A DNA stretch of 56,149 nt, from positions 1-56,149 of the forward strand of contig NZ_JXXD01000022.1 in assembly GCF_000935215.1 (NCBI RefSeq), read 5' to 3'. Shown here one piece after another: positions 8,590 to 18,754 of this stretch (positions are counted from its first letter, which is position 1; every line of letters begins with the position of its first letter). Source of the stretch: Stutzerimonas stutzeri (GTDB lineage: Bacteria > Pseudomonadota > Gammaproteobacteria > Pseudomonadales > Pseudomonadaceae). Position numbers and translations under genes: made by a program. Under the pieces are notes generated by a model. The model searched no databases, was not told the DNA's origin, and saw nothing but the letters and a program-made list of their open reading frames with translations.

Positions 8590-10590
8590 TCAGGCAATCG
8601 GCGCGCTGGGCGGAAGTCCGTTGGCACGGCCCGCGGCGAGCCCATCCGCGGCGCTCAGCGGCAGGCGCAGGCGCACGCAGAAGCGGCTACCCAGCCCAGG
8701 TCGCGATTGCTGATCGAGCTGTCCACCCATCACTTCGATCAGCCCCCGACTGATTGCCAGGCCGATGCCGAGGCCGCCGTAGCGCCGGATCATGGAGCCG
8801 TCGACCTGACGGAACTGGTGATAGAGGAAGGCCTGATCGGCGTCGCTGAAACCGATGCCGCTGTCGACGACCTCGATATTCAGCAGCAGCTCGCGCTGCT
8901 CCACCGCGCCGGCGAAACGCAGCGTGACGGCTCCGCGAGAAGTGAACTTGACGGCGTTGTCGAGCAGATGACAGATGCTCTGTTCCAGCTTCTCGCCATC
9001 GCCGTACACGCGGTCGGGCAGTTTCTCGTCGAACTCGAGATCGAAGGCCAGGCCTTTGTCCTGCGCCCGCGGGTCGAACTGCTGCTGCAGCCGTGCCGCA
9101 GCTTCCCGCAGACTGAAACGCTGATCCTGCAGGCGCAGCTTGCCGGCGCGCAGTTCGCTGAGCACCAGGATGTTGTTGACCAGGCGCATCATGTCGCGCG
9201 CCGAGCCGGTGGCGATGTGCTGGTATTGCTGCAGCTCTTCCGCCGTATCCGAGCTGGGCAACAGCTCCAGGGCGCCCATGACGCCCATCATCGGCGTGCG
9301 CAGTTCGTGGCTGATATTGGAGAGAAACTCGTCCTTGAGTCGGTTGCTCTCGGCCAGCTCGCAGTTCAGCTGTTCCAGCTCGGCTCGAGCGTTTTCCAGG
9401 ATCTTCGCCCGTTCGTCCTTCAGCGCGTTGATGCGATCGGCCAGCGCCATCGACAGCAGCACTACTTCCAGCGCGGCGCCAAGCTGGCTGGCGTACATGG
9501 TCAGGAAGTTGTGCGGCAGGTGCCCGAGCACCATCAGCGTGTTGATCTGCCCGCCGACCAGCAGCGCGCTCCAGGCGATGATGAAGTAGCGCGCCACGCG
9601 CATGCCACGCAGCCAGGCCAGGATGCCGGCGGCAAACACCGCCAGGGTGAACAGCAGCGCCAGCGCGGTGGCCAGGCGCAGGGCCACTCCGTAATCGGCG
9701 GCCATTGCGAGCGCCATCACCAGCACCGAGAAGACAATGATCAGCCGCAGCAGCCAATCCACCCAGCGGCTGTGCTCGGCGGTGCGCAGGAAGCTGCGGG
9801 TAAACAGGCAGCCGAACAGCCCGGTGGCCCCGATCAGCAGCGGCGTCGCGGCATTGGCCCACCAGGGACGATCCGGCCAGAGGAACTGCACACCGGCGCC
9901 GTTCACCGAGACCTGGTAGAGGCCGAACGCGGCGATGTAGAGGATGTAGTAGAGATAGCTGGGATCGCGGATGCTGATATAGATGAACAGGTTGTAGACC
10001 AGCATCGCCAGCAGTACGCCGTAGATCATGCCCAGCACATAGAGCCGCCCGGGTTGCGCCTCAAGATAGGCGTGATGCGACCAGAGACTCAGGGGCACCT
10101 GGATCGAACCCTCGCTTTGCACGCGCAGGTACAGGCGCTGGGGCCGATCAGTCGGCAGCTGCACTTCGAACAGGTAGTTGCCCTGGCCGATCTCACGGCT
10201 GGCCCAGGGGCGGGTGTCGCCGGTGTCGCGGGCCAGGCGGTAACCGCCTTTGCCGTCCGGCAGGTACAGCTGCAGGCTGTCGAGCGGCGGATAGGCCACC
10301 TCCAGCAACCAGCGTCGCGCGCCTTGCACGGTTTGCGGACGGTAATGCAGATCGACGCGCACCCAATGCGCGGAGCGCGAATAGCCGGCATTGAACACCG
10401 CAGTCCGGTGAGGCAGGAAGTGACTTTCGAACGCGGGCGAGGCGACCTCGTCGATCTGCGCGTTGCCTAGTGGATCCTCGAACACCCGCATGTGCTGCCC
10501 GAGTGGCAGGTGACGGGTGTGTTCGTCCAGTTCGACGGCAGCGGCCAGCGCCGGCAAGAGGGCCAGGATAAGCAGGAAGACGTACCGCAT
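8590..10590 (-). CDS. ladS: LadS-like 7TM-DISM sensor histidine kinase without receiver domain
   Basis: A 666-residue inner-membrane kinase. It has a signal peptide (1-18), a periplasmic 7TMR-DISMED2 domain (about 25-175), seven membrane helices (about 183-385), a coiled-coil linker, and HisKA with His428 in FLSNISHELRTPMMG. The ATPase domain has HLLDNAVKFTS, DSGIGFSD and GGLGIGLAISRGLIEVMGG. It ends about 25 residues after the last ATPase strand. P. aeruginosa LadS has the same neighbours (acyl-CoA dehydrogenase on one side, thiD on the other) but carries a C-terminal receiver and is about 795 residues long. Here only 144 bp separate the stop from the next gene, so no receiver is encoded. 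The ATG at 10590 is chosen for the signal peptide and an upstream cgagg. Confidence 0.85.
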   Translation of the reverse strand: MRYVFLLILALLPALAAAVELDEHTRHLPLGQHMRVFEDPLGNAQIDEVASPAFESHFLPHRTAVFNAGYSRSAHWVRVDLHYRPQTVQGARRWLLEVAYPPLDSLQLYLPDGKGGYRLARDTGDTRPWASREIGQGNYLFEVQLPTDRPQRLYLRVQSEGSIQVPLSLWSHHAYLEAQPGRLYVLGMIYGVLLAMLVYNLFIYISIRDPSYLYYILYIAAFGLYQVSVNGAGVQFLWPDRPWWANAATPLLIGATGLFGCLFTRSFLRTAEHSRWVDWLLRLIIVFSVLVMALAMAADYGVALRLATALALLFTLAVFAAGILAWLRGMRVARYFIIAWSALLVGGQINTLMVLGHLPHNFLTMYASQLGAALEVVLLSMALADRINALKDERAKILENARAELEQLNCELAESNRLKDEFLSNISHELRTPMMGVMGALELLPSSDTAEELQQYQHIATGSARDMMRLVNNILVLSELRAGKLRLQDQRFSLREAAARLQQQFDPRAQDKGLAFDLEFDEKLPDRVYGDGEKLEQSICHLLDNAVKFTSRGAVTLRFAGAVEQRELLLNIEVVDSGIGFSDADQAFLYHQFRQVDGSMIRRYGGLGIGLAISRGLIEVMGGQLDQQSRPGLGSRFCVRLRLPLSAADGLAAGRANGLPPSAPIA

Positions 10591-10814
10591 GATGCCTCGT
10601 GCAGGCCAGGCGACGAAAACGGATTCACGCCCCGCGAACCCCGCCACCCGGTCCGAAAACCAAAGTGCCAGCAATCTACCACAGCGATGGTTGCAGCCGG
10701 AAAAGGCGAATGCCTGAGGGATCGATCGTCCGATGGCCGGCGAGCGCCGCAGCGGCGGTTAAACGCACAACTGCCGCGTCCCGCCAGCGCTGTTTGGTGA
10801 TAAGCTCGCACGCC

Positions 10815-11609
10815 ATGAAAAACCCTACTTCAAGACCCGTCGTCCTCTGTCTGTCCGGCCATGATCCCAGTGGCGGCGCCGGCCTGCAGGCGGACATCGA
10901 AGCCCTCCTGGCGCAAGCCTGTCACGCCGCACCGACGGTCACCGCACTGACCGTGCAGGATACTGTCAACGTCACCGACTTCCGCGTCCTCGACCGCGAA
11001 TGGGTGCTCGCCCAGGCCAACGCAGTGATCGCCGATATGCCGATCGCGGCAGTCAAGCTCGGCATGCTCGGCTCGGTGGAAATGGTTGAGACCGTTCTCG
11101 AGATCATGGCCAGGCTGCCCGGCGTGCCGCTGGTCTGCGATCCGGTGCTACGCGCCGGTGGCGGCGGCGCGCTGGGCAAGGATGATGTCGGCTTCGCCAT
11201 GCGCGAGCGGTTGTTCCCGGTGTCGACCATCGCCACACCGAACCTGCCGGAAGCCCGCATCCTCGCCGAGCTGCCCGAGGGCAGCGCCGACGAATGTGCC
11301 GAACGCCTGCTGCCGCACATCCGCCACCTGCTGATCACCGGCGGCCACGGCGATGAAAGCGAAGTGCATAACCGTCTTTACTGCCGCGATGGTAGCCGCC
11401 ACGATTTCACCTGCGCGCGCCTGCCCGGCAGCTATCACGGTTCCGGCTGCACACTGGCCAGCGCCCTGGCCGGCCGTTTGGCGCTGGGCGAGGAGCTGAC
11501 CAGTGCCGTCCGTTCGGCGCTCGACTACACCTGGCGCACCCTGCGCGATGCCGAGGCGCCCGGCCACGGGCAATTCGTCCCGCGGCGCCTGCCACTGGAC
11601 CTGGTCTGA
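10815..11609 (+). CDS. thiD: Hydroxymethylpyrimidine/phosphomethylpyrimidine kinase
   Basis: A 264-residue ribokinase-fold enzyme that phosphorylates HMP and then HMP-P to give HMP-PP for thiamine synthesis in the cytoplasm. Visible motifs are [18 protein letters not shown] near the N-terminus, [12 protein letters not shown] in the middle, and the catalytic anion-hole segment [17 protein letters not shown] near 215-230. The start is placed at the ATG just before [17 protein letters not shown]. An upstream extension has no family resemblance. It is divergent from the LadS-like gene and followed 14 bp later by thiE. No TPP riboswitch was recognised in the leader. Confidence 0.96.
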   Translation: MKNPTSRPVVLCLSGHDPSGGAGLQADIEALLAQACHAAPTVTALTVQDTVNVTDFRVLDREWVLAQANAVIADMPIAAVKLGMLGSVEMVETVLEIMARLPGVPLVCDPVLRAGGGGALGKDDVGFAMRERLFPVSTIATPNLPEARILAELPEGSADECAERLLPHIRHLLITGGHGDESEVHNRLYCRDGSRHDFTCARLPGSYHGSGCTLASALAGRLALGEELTSAVRSALDYTWRTLRDAEAPGHGQFVPRRLPLDLV

Positions 11610-11623
11610 CTGGAGAGCAGCGC

Positions 11624-12265
11624 ATGAAGGATTCGACCCGCCTGCGCGGCCTGTACGCCATCACCGACAGCAAGTTGCTCGCCGAGGGCCGTTTGCTGCC
11701 GTATGTCGAAGCCGCGTTGAAAGGTGGCGCCCGCCTGCTGCAGTACCGCGACAAATCCAGTGACGAGGCCCGTCGACTGCGTGAGGCCGATGCGTTGCAG
11801 GAACTCTGCGCCCGCCATGGCGCGCAACTGATCATCAACGACGACGCCGAGCTGGCGGCGCGACTGGGTGTCGGCCTGCACTTAGGCCAGGAAGATGGCT
11901 CGCTGGCCGCCGCCCGTGCCCTGCTCGGCCGCCAGGCAATCATCGGCGCCACCTGCCATGCGCAGCTGCCGCTGGCCGAGCAGGCCGCGCGTGAGGGCGC
12001 CAGCTATGTCGCCTTCGGCCGCTTCTTCCAGTCGCAGACAAAGCCGGGCGCACCCTCGGCCGGTCCCGAGCTGCTGCGCGAGGCCCGCGCCCGCATTGGC
12101 CTGCCGATTGTCGCCATTGGCGGCATCACGCCGGAAACGGCACCAAGCCTGATCGCCGAGGGCGTGCAGATGATCGCCGTGGTGCACGCGCTGTTCGCCG
12201 CTGACAGCCCCGCCGAGGTCGAGCGCCGCGCCAGAGCGTTCAGCCAGTTGTTCAATACCCCCTGA
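11624..12265 (+). CDS. thiE: Thiamine-phosphate synthase
   Basis: A 213-residue TIM-barrel enzyme joining HMP-PP and thiazole phosphate to form thiamine phosphate. Typical motifs are GLYAITDS at the start, [48 protein letters not shown] and [10 protein letters not shown]. Length is normal. The start has a tggagag ribosome site. It lies directly after thiD (14 bp gap) and 55 bp before hemL, so thiD-thiE-hemL are likely cotranscribed, as in other pseudomonads. Confidence 0.96.
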   Translation: MKDSTRLRGLYAITDSKLLAEGRLLPYVEAALKGGARLLQYRDKSSDEARRLREADALQELCARHGAQLIINDDAELAARLGVGLHLGQEDGSLAAARALLGRQAIIGATCHAQLPLAEQAAREGASYVAFGRFFQSQTKPGAPSAGPELLREARARIGLPIVAIGGITPETAPSLIAEGVQMIAVVHALFAADSPAEVERRARAFSQLFNTP

Positions 12266-12320
12266 TTCCGCCACCGCTGACCCGCCATACGGCGGTCAGC
12301 CCCTGTTCTGCGAGGCCCGC

Positions 12321-13604
12321 ATGTCCCGTTCCGAAACCCTTTTTGCCAGCGCCCAGACCCACATCCCTGGCGGCGTCAATTCCCCCGTGCGCGCCTTTCG
12401 CAGCGTCGGCGGCACCCCGCTGTTTCTCAAGCACGCCGCCGGCGCCTATGTGATCGACGAAGATGACAAGCGCTACGTCGACTACGTCGGCTCCTGGGGC
12501 CCGATGATTCTCGGCCACAGCCACCCTGAGGTGCTCGATGCCGTGCGCCGCCAGCTCGAACACGGGCTGTCCTACGGCGCGCCGACCGCCATGGAAACCG
12601 AGATGGCCGAACTGGTCTGCCGCCTGGTGCCATCCATGGAGATGGTGCGCATGGTCAGCTCCGGCACCGAAGCGACCATGAGCGCGATCCGCCTGGCCCG
12701 TGGCTACACCGGCCGCGATGACATCATCAAGTTCGAAGGTTGCTACCACGGTCACTCCGACAGCCTGCTGGTCAAAGCCGGCTCTGGCGCCCTGACCCAG
12801 GGCGTGCCGAGCTCGGCCGGGGTGCCGGCGGATTTCGCCAAGCACACCCTGACCCTGGCCTACAACGACCTAGCAGAAGTCGAAGCCACGCTGAAGGAAA
12901 AAGGCGAGCAGGTCGCCTGCATCATCGTCGAGCCGGTCGCCGGCAACATGAACTGCGTTCCCCCGGCACCAGGCTTCCTCGAAGGCCTGCGCGCCCTGTG
13001 TGACGCGTATGGCGTGGTGCTGATCTTCGACGAAGTGATGACCGGTTTCCGCGTCGCCCTCGGCGGCGCCCAGGCCTACTACGGCGTGACTCCGGACCTG
13101 TCGACGTTCGGCAAGATCATCGGCGGCGGCATGCCGGTCGGCTGCTTTGGCGGCAAGCGCGCCATCATGCAGCACATCGCGCCGCTTGGCCCGGTCTACC
13201 AGGCCGGCACCCTGTCGGGCAATCCACTGGCGATGGCCGCGGGCCTGACCACGCTGGGCCTGATCAGCCGCCCCGGCTTCCATGACGAACTGAGCGCCTA
13301 CACCAGCCGTATGCTGCAAGGCCTGCAGGACCGCGCCGATGCCGCTGGCATCCCCTTCGTAACCACCCAGGTCGGCGGCATGTTCGGTCTGTATTTCAGC
13401 GGCGCCGATGACATTGTGACCTTCGCCGATGTCATGGCCAGCGATGCCGACCGCTTCAAGCGCTTCTTCCATCTGATGCTCGAAGGTGGCGTCTACCTGG
13501 CACCGAGCGCGTTCGAGGCCGGTTTCACTTCCATCGCCCATGGCGACACCGAGCTCGCAATCACTCTGGATGCCGCCGAGCGCGCCTTCGCCAAGCTCAA
13601 GTGA
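12321..13604 (+). CDS. hemL: Glutamate-1-semialdehyde 2,1-aminomutase
   Basis: A 427-residue PLP-dependent enzyme that makes 5-aminolevulinate from glutamate-1-semialdehyde in the C5 tetrapyrrole pathway. The sequence shows [13 protein letters not shown] near the N-terminus, the phosphate-binding [16 protein letters not shown], the cofactor-contact [11 protein letters not shown], and the Schiff-base lysine in [14 protein letters not shown]. Length is normal. It is third in the thiD-thiE-hemL series. The small membrane protein gene after it begins 7 bp beyond the stop, suggesting one transcript. Confidence 0.98.
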   Translation: MSRSETLFASAQTHIPGGVNSPVRAFRSVGGTPLFLKHAAGAYVIDEDDKRYVDYVGSWGPMILGHSHPEVLDAVRRQLEHGLSYGAPTAMETEMAELVCRLVPSMEMVRMVSSGTEATMSAIRLARGYTGRDDIIKFEGCYHGHSDSLLVKAGSGALTQGVPSSAGVPADFAKHTLTLAYNDLAEVEATLKEKGEQVACIIVEPVAGNMNCVPPAPGFLEGLRALCDAYGVVLIFDEVMTGFRVALGGAQAYYGVTPDLSTFGKIIGGGMPVGCFGGKRAIMQHIAPLGPVYQAGTLSGNPLAMAAGLTTLGLISRPGFHDELSAYTSRMLQGLQDRADAAGIPFVTTQVGGMFGLYFSGADDIVTFADVMASDADRFKRFFHLMLEGGVYLAPSAFEAGFTSIAHGDTELAITLDAAERAFAKLK

Positions 13605-13611
13605 CCCGACG

Positions 13612-14235
13612 ATGGAATTGCTGCAGAGCATCCTGCTCGCCCTGACTGCCGGCGTCAGCGCGGTGCTGATCGGCCGCGCCCGGCGCCGTTACGGCGAGGC
13701 GGACCAGCCAGCGCTGTTCAGCGCACTGCTTGGCTTCATCCTGACGGCCGCCAGCGCTGCGTGCGCCGCGGCGAGCCTGTTTGGCATGGATCTGGAGGAG
13801 GCGCACCAGTGGCTGGAGCGCGCCAGCCTGCTGCTCGGTTTGCCGCTGATAGCGGTGGCTGCGCTGACCCTGGCGCGGCGCTGGGTGTGGAGTCGACCGA
13901 ACTGGGGTCGCGTGGTGTTGGGGCTGTGCGTGTTCTTCGAACTGGCGCGACAGCTGGGCTGGAGCGAGCCCTACGCCTTCGGCCTGATGCTGACCAGTGC
14001 GCTGCTGGTGGTCTATGCCGGCGCGCTGCAATGGCCGGCAAGCCTGCCGACCCTTGCCGGCTTGGCGGCTGGCGCGCTTCTGCTGGGCGCGGCACCGCTG
14101 CCGAACGGCGTGTCGATCGTCCATCCGCTCGGCGACCTGAGACCGCTGCTGTTGGCCATCGCCAGCCCGCTGCTGGCCATTCTGCTGGTGCGCCTGCCGG
14201 GCAGCACACGCGAGGACAGTCCGGCAGTCGCGTAA
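13612..14235 (+). CDS. Multi-spanning membrane protein of unknown function
   Basis: A 207-residue hydrophobic protein with six or seven predicted membrane helices, rich in Leu and Ala, and a short basic segment (IGRARRRYGEAD) after the first helix. I do not recognise a domain. It begins 7 bp after hemL, so it is probably translated from the hemL transcript. A similar small membrane protein occupies this place in P. aeruginosa, as I recall. No signal peptide beyond the first helix and no catalytic motif are visible. The downstream Sel1 gene has its own promoter candidate, so the transcript may end here. Confidence 0.75.
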   Translation: MELLQSILLALTAGVSAVLIGRARRRYGEADQPALFSALLGFILTAASAACAAASLFGMDLEEAHQWLERASLLLGLPLIAVAALTLARRWVWSRPNWGRVVLGLCVFFELARQLGWSEPYAFGLMLTSALLVVYAGALQWPASLPTLAGLAAGALLLGAAPLPNGVSIVHPLGDLRPLLLAIASPLLAILLVRLPGSTREDSPAVA

Positions 14236-14262
14236 AAAGCCGATGACAGGCGGTTAAAGGCT

Positions 14263-14291
14263 TTGTAAGCAGGCTGCAGCTTATCCATAAT
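14263..14291 (+). promoter_or_regulatory. Candidate sigma-70 promoter for the Sel1-repeat gene
   Basis: TTGTAA and CATAAT are separated by exactly 17 bp, matching four and five of six consensus bases. It lies about 60 bp upstream of the Sel1 gene start and just after the preceding stop. Assigned by eye only. Confidence 0.5.
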
Positions 14292-14352
14292 GTGACGGCT
14301 GGCTCGTTCCAGCCTTTCATTACCGCCCTGCTCCTCGAGGCGCCAGATTTTC

Positions 14353-14889
14353 ATGATCCGCACCGGCCGCATCCTGTCTTTGGGCTGTCTGCTGCTTCTC
14401 TCGCCTCTCACGGCCCTGGCCGGCGGGAATACCCTGCTGATCCCGGCGACCGCGCGCTGCGCGCTCGACACCCTTCCCGAAGAACTCCCCGAAGCACTGC
14501 GCAACTGCCAGCAGGCCGCCAGCGAAGGCGATGTGCAAGCCGCCTACGAGCTGGGCGAGTTTCACTACGACGGCAAGCGTGCGCCACGCGACCTGGCCAA
14601 GGCGCTGTACTGGTTCGAGCAGGCCTCACTGCGCGGTCATGCAGCCGCGCAACACCGGCTCGGCGTGATGTTCTTCCGCGGCGAAGGGGTCAAGGCCAAC
14701 AACGTCCAGGCCTACATCGTGCTGAAGATGGCTGCCGTGAATGGCGAAGACGATGCGCTGGATACCGCCGACCGAGTTTCCGGACAGATGCGTCGCGACG
14801 AGCTGGAAATTGCCACCCAGGTCCTCGGGCAGATCTTCCGCGACTACCTGATGCAACTGCAGGCCGCCGACGCGCCGCAGATCCCCTGA
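14353..14889 (+). CDS. Secreted Sel1/TPR-like repeat protein
   Basis: A 178-residue protein with a signal peptide (residues 1 to about 23, ending LTALA), so probably periplasmic. Two Sel1-type units are visible at about 57-125: DVQAAYELGEFHYDGKRAP with DLAKALYWFEQAS, and AAAQHRLGVMFFRGEGVKAN with NVQAYIVLKMAA. Sel1 repeats mediate protein-protein contacts, so an adaptor role is likely, but the partner is unknown. The rest is helical. A candidate promoter lies about 60 bp upstream, and miaB begins about 100 bp downstream on the same strand. Confidence 0.82.
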   Translation: MIRTGRILSLGCLLLLSPLTALAGGNTLLIPATARCALDTLPEELPEALRNCQQAASEGDVQAAYELGEFHYDGKRAPRDLAKALYWFEQASLRGHAAAQHRLGVMFFRGEGVKANNVQAYIVLKMAAVNGEDDALDTADRVSGQMRRDELEIATQVLGQIFRDYLMQLQAADAPQIP

Positions 14890-14945
14890 ACAATCGAGAA
14901 ACCCCACGGCATCCACCCGCGCTTTCCCCTGCTCGGTCGTGGGCA

Positions 14946-14951
14946 TATAAT
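14946..14951 (+). promoter_or_regulatory. Candidate -10 element of a miaB promoter
   Basis: A perfect TATAAT lies 36 bp upstream of the miaB start codon. The -35 region at the proper distance (tttccc) is poor, so activity may depend on an activator or on the T-rich tract downstream. Weak call. Confidence 0.35.
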
Positions 14952-14986
14952 CGCCGGTCATTTTTTGCACAACGCCGGCCCGTAAC

Positions 14987-16300
14987 ATGACCCGCAAGCT
15001 TTTCATCGAAACCCATGGCTGCCAGATGAACGAGTACGACAGCTCGCGCATGGTGGACCTGCTGGGCGAACACCAGGCCATGGAGATCACCGAGAACCCG
15101 GCAGAAGCCGACGTGATTCTTCTCAATACCTGCTCGATCCGCGAAAAGGCCCAGGAAAAGGTCTTCTCGCAACTGGGTCGCTGGCGCGAACTGAAGCTGG
15201 ACAATCCGCAACTGGTGATCGGCGTCGGCGGCTGCGTGGCCAGCCAGGAAGGCGCGGCCATTCGCGACCGCGCCCCGTACGTCGACGTGGTCTTCGGGCC
15301 ACAGACCCTGCATCGTCTGCCGGAAATGATCGACGCCGCACGCACCACCAAGAAGCCGCAGGTGGACATTTCGTTCCCCGAGATCGAGAAGTTCGACCGC
15401 CTGCCAGAGCCGCGCGTCGACGGCCCCAGTGCCTTCGTTTCAGTCATGGAAGGCTGCAGCAAGTACTGCACCTTCTGCGTGGTGCCCTATACCCGCGGCG
15501 AAGAAGTCAGCCGCCCGCTGGCCGACGTGCTGGCGGAAGTCGTCCACCTGGCCGAAAACGGCGTGAAGGAAGTCACCCTGCTGGGGCAGAACGTCAATGG
15601 CTATCGCTACGACGGGCATGACTTCGCCGACCTGCTGCACGCCGTCGCCGCAGTAGAAGGCATCGGCCGTATCCGCTACACCACCAGCCATCCACTGGAG
15701 TTCTCCGACGCGATCATCCAGGCCCATGCGGACATCCCGCAGCTGGTGAAATATCTGCATCTGCCGGTGCAGGCCGGGTCCGACCGCATCCTCGCGGCGA
15801 TGAAGCGCAACCACACCGCCTTGGAGTACAAGTCGCGCATCCGCCGGCTCAAGGCCGCAGTGCCGGACATCCTGATCAGCTCGGACTTCATCGTTGGCTT
15901 CCCCGGCGAGACCGACAAGGACTTCGAACAGACCATGAAGCTGATCGAAGACGTTGGCTTCGACTTCTCCTACTCCTTCGTCTATAGCTCGCGCCCCGGC
16001 ACCCCAGCCGCGGACTTGGTCGACGACACCCCGGACGAGGTGAAAAAGCAGCGCCTGGCGATCCTCCAGCAGCGCATCAATCAGCAGGGCTTCGAGAACA
16101 GCCGACGGATGGTAGGTACCACTCAGCGCATCCTCATCAGCGACTACTCGAAGAAGGACCCTGGCATGCTGCAGGGCCGTACCGAGCACAATCGCATCGT
16201 CAACTTCCGCTGCGACAACCCGCGGCTGATCGGCCAGTTCGTCGACGTGCACATCGACGACGCGCTGCCGCACTCGCTACGTGGCACCTTGCTAGGTTGA
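14987..16300 (+). CDS. miaB: tRNA-2-methylthio-N6-dimethylallyladenosine synthase
   Basis: A 437-residue radical-SAM methylthiotransferase that modifies i6A37 to ms2i6A37 in tRNAs reading UNN codons. The N-terminal UPF0004 domain carries cluster cysteines in [25 protein letters not shown] and [11 protein letters not shown]. The radical SAM CxxxCxxC is in [17 protein letters not shown] (about 150-166), and a TRAM domain closes the protein. Length and motifs are complete. It lies upstream of the phoH-ybeY-corC-lnt series with a 119-bp gap that includes a GC-rich hairpin (16312-16341). Confidence 0.98.
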   Translation: MTRKLFIETHGCQMNEYDSSRMVDLLGEHQAMEITENPAEADVILLNTCSIREKAQEKVFSQLGRWRELKLDNPQLVIGVGGCVASQEGAAIRDRAPYVDVVFGPQTLHRLPEMIDAARTTKKPQVDISFPEIEKFDRLPEPRVDGPSAFVSVMEGCSKYCTFCVVPYTRGEEVSRPLADVLAEVVHLAENGVKEVTLLGQNVNGYRYDGHDFADLLHAVAAVEGIGRIRYTTSHPLEFSDAIIQAHADIPQLVKYLHLPVQAGSDRILAAMKRNHTALEYKSRIRRLKAAVPDILISSDFIVGFPGETDKDFEQTMKLIEDVGFDFSYSFVYSSRPGTPAADLVDDTPDEVKKQRLAILQQRINQQGFENSRRMVGTTQRILISDYSKKDPGMLQGRTEHNRIVNFRCDNPRLIGQFVDVHIDDALPHSLRGTLLG

Positions 16301-16419
16301 GAACCGGGCATGCGGCCCCCATGTGATTGCATCGGGGCCGCGACTGCGCTTTCCGCTTTGCGCCCGCGGCGCTATTCTTCCCTCACCACTTCGCCGACCA
16401 CGGCCACATATAAAAGCCC

Positions 16420-17427
16420 TTGAACGCACCCATAGAACCGCATCGTTTCACCCTCGAACCCTTTGAAGCCCGTCGCTTCGCCAATCTCTGCGGCCAATTC
16501 GACGAGCATCTGCGCCTGATCGAACAGCGCCTGGAACTGGAGATCCGCAACCGCGGCAACCAGTTCGAGCTGATCGGCCCAACCGACGCGGCCAAGTCTG
16601 CCGAACAGCTGCTGCGCCGGCTGTACCGGGAAACCAAGAACACCGAGCTCTCTCCGGACATGGTGCACCTGTACCTGCAGGAATCCGGAATGGAGGAGCT
16701 GGCCAATCCGAATGCGCACCAGGGCGTCGCCCTGCGCACCAAGAAGGGCATGATCCGCCCCCGCGGTGCGAATCAGCAGCGCTACGTCAAAGCCATCCTC
16801 GACAACGACATCAACTTCGGCGTCGGCCCGGCCGGTACCGGCAAGACCTACCTCGCCGTCGCCTGTGCCGTGGACGCGCTGGAGCGCGAACAGGTGCGCC
16901 GCATCCTCCTTGTACGCCCGGCTGTGGAAGCTGGCGAAAAGCTCGGTTTCCTGCCCGGCGACCTGGCACAGAAGATCGATCCCTACCTGCGCCCCCTCTA
17001 CGACGCGCTCTACGAGATGCTCGGCTTCGAGCATGTGGCACGGCTGATCGAGAAGCAGGTGATCGAGATCGCCCCGCTGGCCTACATGCGCGGCCGCACG
17101 CTGAACAACAGCTTCATCATCCTCGATGAAAGCCAGAACACCACCCAGGAACAGATGAAGATGTTCCTTACGCGGATCGGCTTCGGCTCCACCGCGGTGA
17201 TCACCGGCGACATCACCCAGGTCGACCTGCCCCGCGGCACCAAGAGCGGTCTGGCGCACGTCATCGAGGTGCTCAAGGACGTCAACGGCATCAGCTTCAC
17301 CCACTTCAAGCCAAAGGACGTCGTGCGCCATCCGCTGGTGCAGCGCATCGTCGAGGCCTACGAGTCCTTCGAGGATCGCCAGTCGCCGGCCAGCAAGCGT
17401 GCCGCGCAGGACGCCAGCGATGATTGA
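16420..17427 (+). CDS. ybeZ: PhoH-like ATPase (YbeZ)
   Basis: A 335-residue cytoplasmic P-loop ATPase of the PhoH family. It has an N-terminal KH-like region and an ATPase domain with Walker [14 protein letters not shown] (about 137-149) and Walker [12 protein letters not shown]. In E. coli YbeZ interacts with YbeY and is linked to rRNA processing. The reading frame begins with TTG; the N-terminal [16 protein letters not shown] matches pseudomonad homologues, which decides this start although the ribosome site is weak (taaaag). The stop overlaps the ybeY start by 8 bp, indicating translational coupling. Confidence 0.93.
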   Translation: MNAPIEPHRFTLEPFEARRFANLCGQFDEHLRLIEQRLELEIRNRGNQFELIGPTDAAKSAEQLLRRLYRETKNTELSPDMVHLYLQESGMEELANPNAHQGVALRTKKGMIRPRGANQQRYVKAILDNDINFGVGPAGTGKTYLAVACAVDALEREQVRRILLVRPAVEAGEKLGFLPGDLAQKIDPYLRPLYDALYEMLGFEHVARLIEKQVIEIAPLAYMRGRTLNNSFIILDESQNTTQEQMKMFLTRIGFGSTAVITGDITQVDLPRGTKSGLAHVIEVLKDVNGISFTHFKPKDVVRHPLVQRIVEAYESFEDRQSPASKRAAQDASDD

Positions 17428-17902
17428 GCTCGACCTGCAGTGCGCCAGCACGGGCGCTGCGCCGGCCCTCGCCGATCTGCAGCGCTGGTGCGAACTGGCG
17501 CTACGCCAGCGTAGCGGCGACTCGGAGCTGACCATTCGCTTGGTGGACGAGGAAGAAGGGCGCGAGCTGAACCGCACCTGGCGGCAGAAGGACTACGCGA
17601 CCAACGTGCTGTCGTTCCCGGCAGACGTTCCCGACGAACTGCTGGACATCCCGCTGCTCGGCGACCTGGTCATCTGCGTCCCGGTGGTCGAGCGCGAAGC
17701 CGCGGAACAGGGCAAGGCACTGGCCGCACACTGGGCGCATCTGGTCATCCATGGCTGTCTGCATCTGCTCGGCTACGATCACATCGACGATGCCGAAGCG
17801 GAAGAGATGGAAGAGCTGGAGCGTCAACTGCTGGCCGAGCTGGGTCATCCCGACCCCTATGCCGAAGAATCGCCCGTCATGGGCACTTGCAAGGACTCCT
17901 GA
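17420..17902 (+). CDS. ybeY: Endoribonuclease YbeY (rRNA maturation factor)
   Basis: A 160-residue metal-dependent endoribonuclease needed for 16S rRNA 3-prime maturation and 70S quality control. The diagnostic H3XH5XH zinc site appears as [15 protein letters not shown] near residues 113-127, with the [16 protein letters not shown] strand before it. The ATG at 17420 overlaps the end of the PhoH gene, giving the usual length. An upstream in-frame start would add seven residues and is less likely. The corC gene follows 9 bp downstream. Confidence 0.96.
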   Translation: MIELDLQCASTGAAPALADLQRWCELALRQRSGDSELTIRLVDEEEGRELNRTWRQKDYATNVLSFPADVPDELLDIPLLGDLVICVPVVEREAAEQGKALAAHWAHLVIHGCLHLLGYDHIDDAEAEEMEELERQLLAELGHPDPYAEESPVMGTCKDS

Positions 17903-17911
17903 GTCAACGAC

Positions 17912-18754
17912 ATGAGCGAAGATCGATCGATCAGCGGGCAGAAGACCTGGCTGGAAAAAATCACCCAGGCTTTTGCCCATGAGCCCAAGAATCGCCAGGA
18001 GCTGCTGGAAATCCTGCGCGAAGCCCATCAGAACAAGCTGCTCGACAGCGAGGCGCTGGCCATCGTCGAAGGTGCCATCCAGGTCGCCGATCTGCAGGTA
18101 CGCGACATCATGGTGCCGCGTTCGCAGGTGATCAGCATCAAGGCCGATCAATCCCCCCGCGAGTTTCTGCCGGCCATCATCGGTGCCGCACACTCGCGTT
18201 ATCCGGTCGTCGGTGAAAGCCTCGATGAAGTGATCGGCGTGCTGCTGGCCAAAGACCTGCTGCCGCTGATCCTCAAGGATGAACACCACAGTTTCGACAT
18301 CAAGGATCTGCTGCGCCCGGCCACCTTCGTGCCGGAGTCCAAGCGTCTCAACGTACTGCTGCGCGAATTCCGCGCCAACCACAACCACATGGCCATCGTC
18401 ATCGACGAGTACGGCGGCGTGGCCGGCCTGGTGACCATCGAAGACGTGCTGGAGCAGATCGTCGGCGACATCGAGGACGAGCATGACGTCGAGGAAGACA
18501 GCTACATCCGCCCGCTGCCCAGCGGCGACTTCCTGGTCAAGGCGCTCACCCCGATCGACAGCTTCAACGAATACTTCGGCAGCGCCTTCCCCGACGACGA
18601 ATTCGATACCGTCGCCGGCCTGGTGATGAGCACCTTCGGGCACCTGCCCAAGCGCAACGAAGTCACCGAGATCGACGGGTTCCGCGTGCGTGTGCTCAAC
18701 GCCGACAGCCGCCGTGTGCATATGCTGCGCCTGAGCCGCACCGCGGGCGCGTAA
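17912..18754 (+). CDS. corC: CorC/YbeX family CBS-domain protein
   Basis: A 280-residue cytoplasmic protein with a CBS pair (about 60-195: RDIMVPRSQVISI, then VIDEYGGVAGLVTIEDVLEQ and IVGDIEDE) and a C-terminal CorC/HlyC domain (about 205-275). It is named for an effect on CorA-dependent Mg/Co efflux. In E. coli YbeX is also tied to ribosome assembly, which suits its place in the phoH-ybeY-corC-lnt operon. It has no membrane segment. The start lies 9 bp after ybeY. Confidence 0.94.
   Translation: MSEDRSISGQKTWLEKITQAFAHEPKNRQELLEILREAHQNKLLDSEALAIVEGAIQVADLQVRDIMVPRSQVISIKADQSPREFLPAIIGAAHSRYPVVGESLDEVIGVLLAKDLLPLILKDEHHSFDIKDLLRPATFVPESKRLNVLLREFRANHNHMAIVIDEYGGVAGLVTIEDVLEQIVGDIEDEHDVEEDSYIRPLPSGDFLVKALTPIDSFNEYFGSAFPDDEFDTVAGLVMSTFGHLPKRNEVTEIDGFRVRVLNADSRRVHMLRLSRTAGA

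Noticed and set aside
8503-10470. A 655-codon plus-strand reading frame
   Set aside because: It runs antisense to the LadS-like kinase; such long mirror frames arise from high GC at third positions. No motif or ribosome site supports it.
10591-10814. Possible TPP riboswitch before thiD
   Set aside because: I looked for the conserved CUGAGA and ACCUGA-type boxes in order and did not find a matching pair before the start codon.
16312-16341. Hairpin after miaB as a terminator
   Set aside because: The 8-bp stem has a 14-base loop and no T-run, so it is too weak to call as a terminator.
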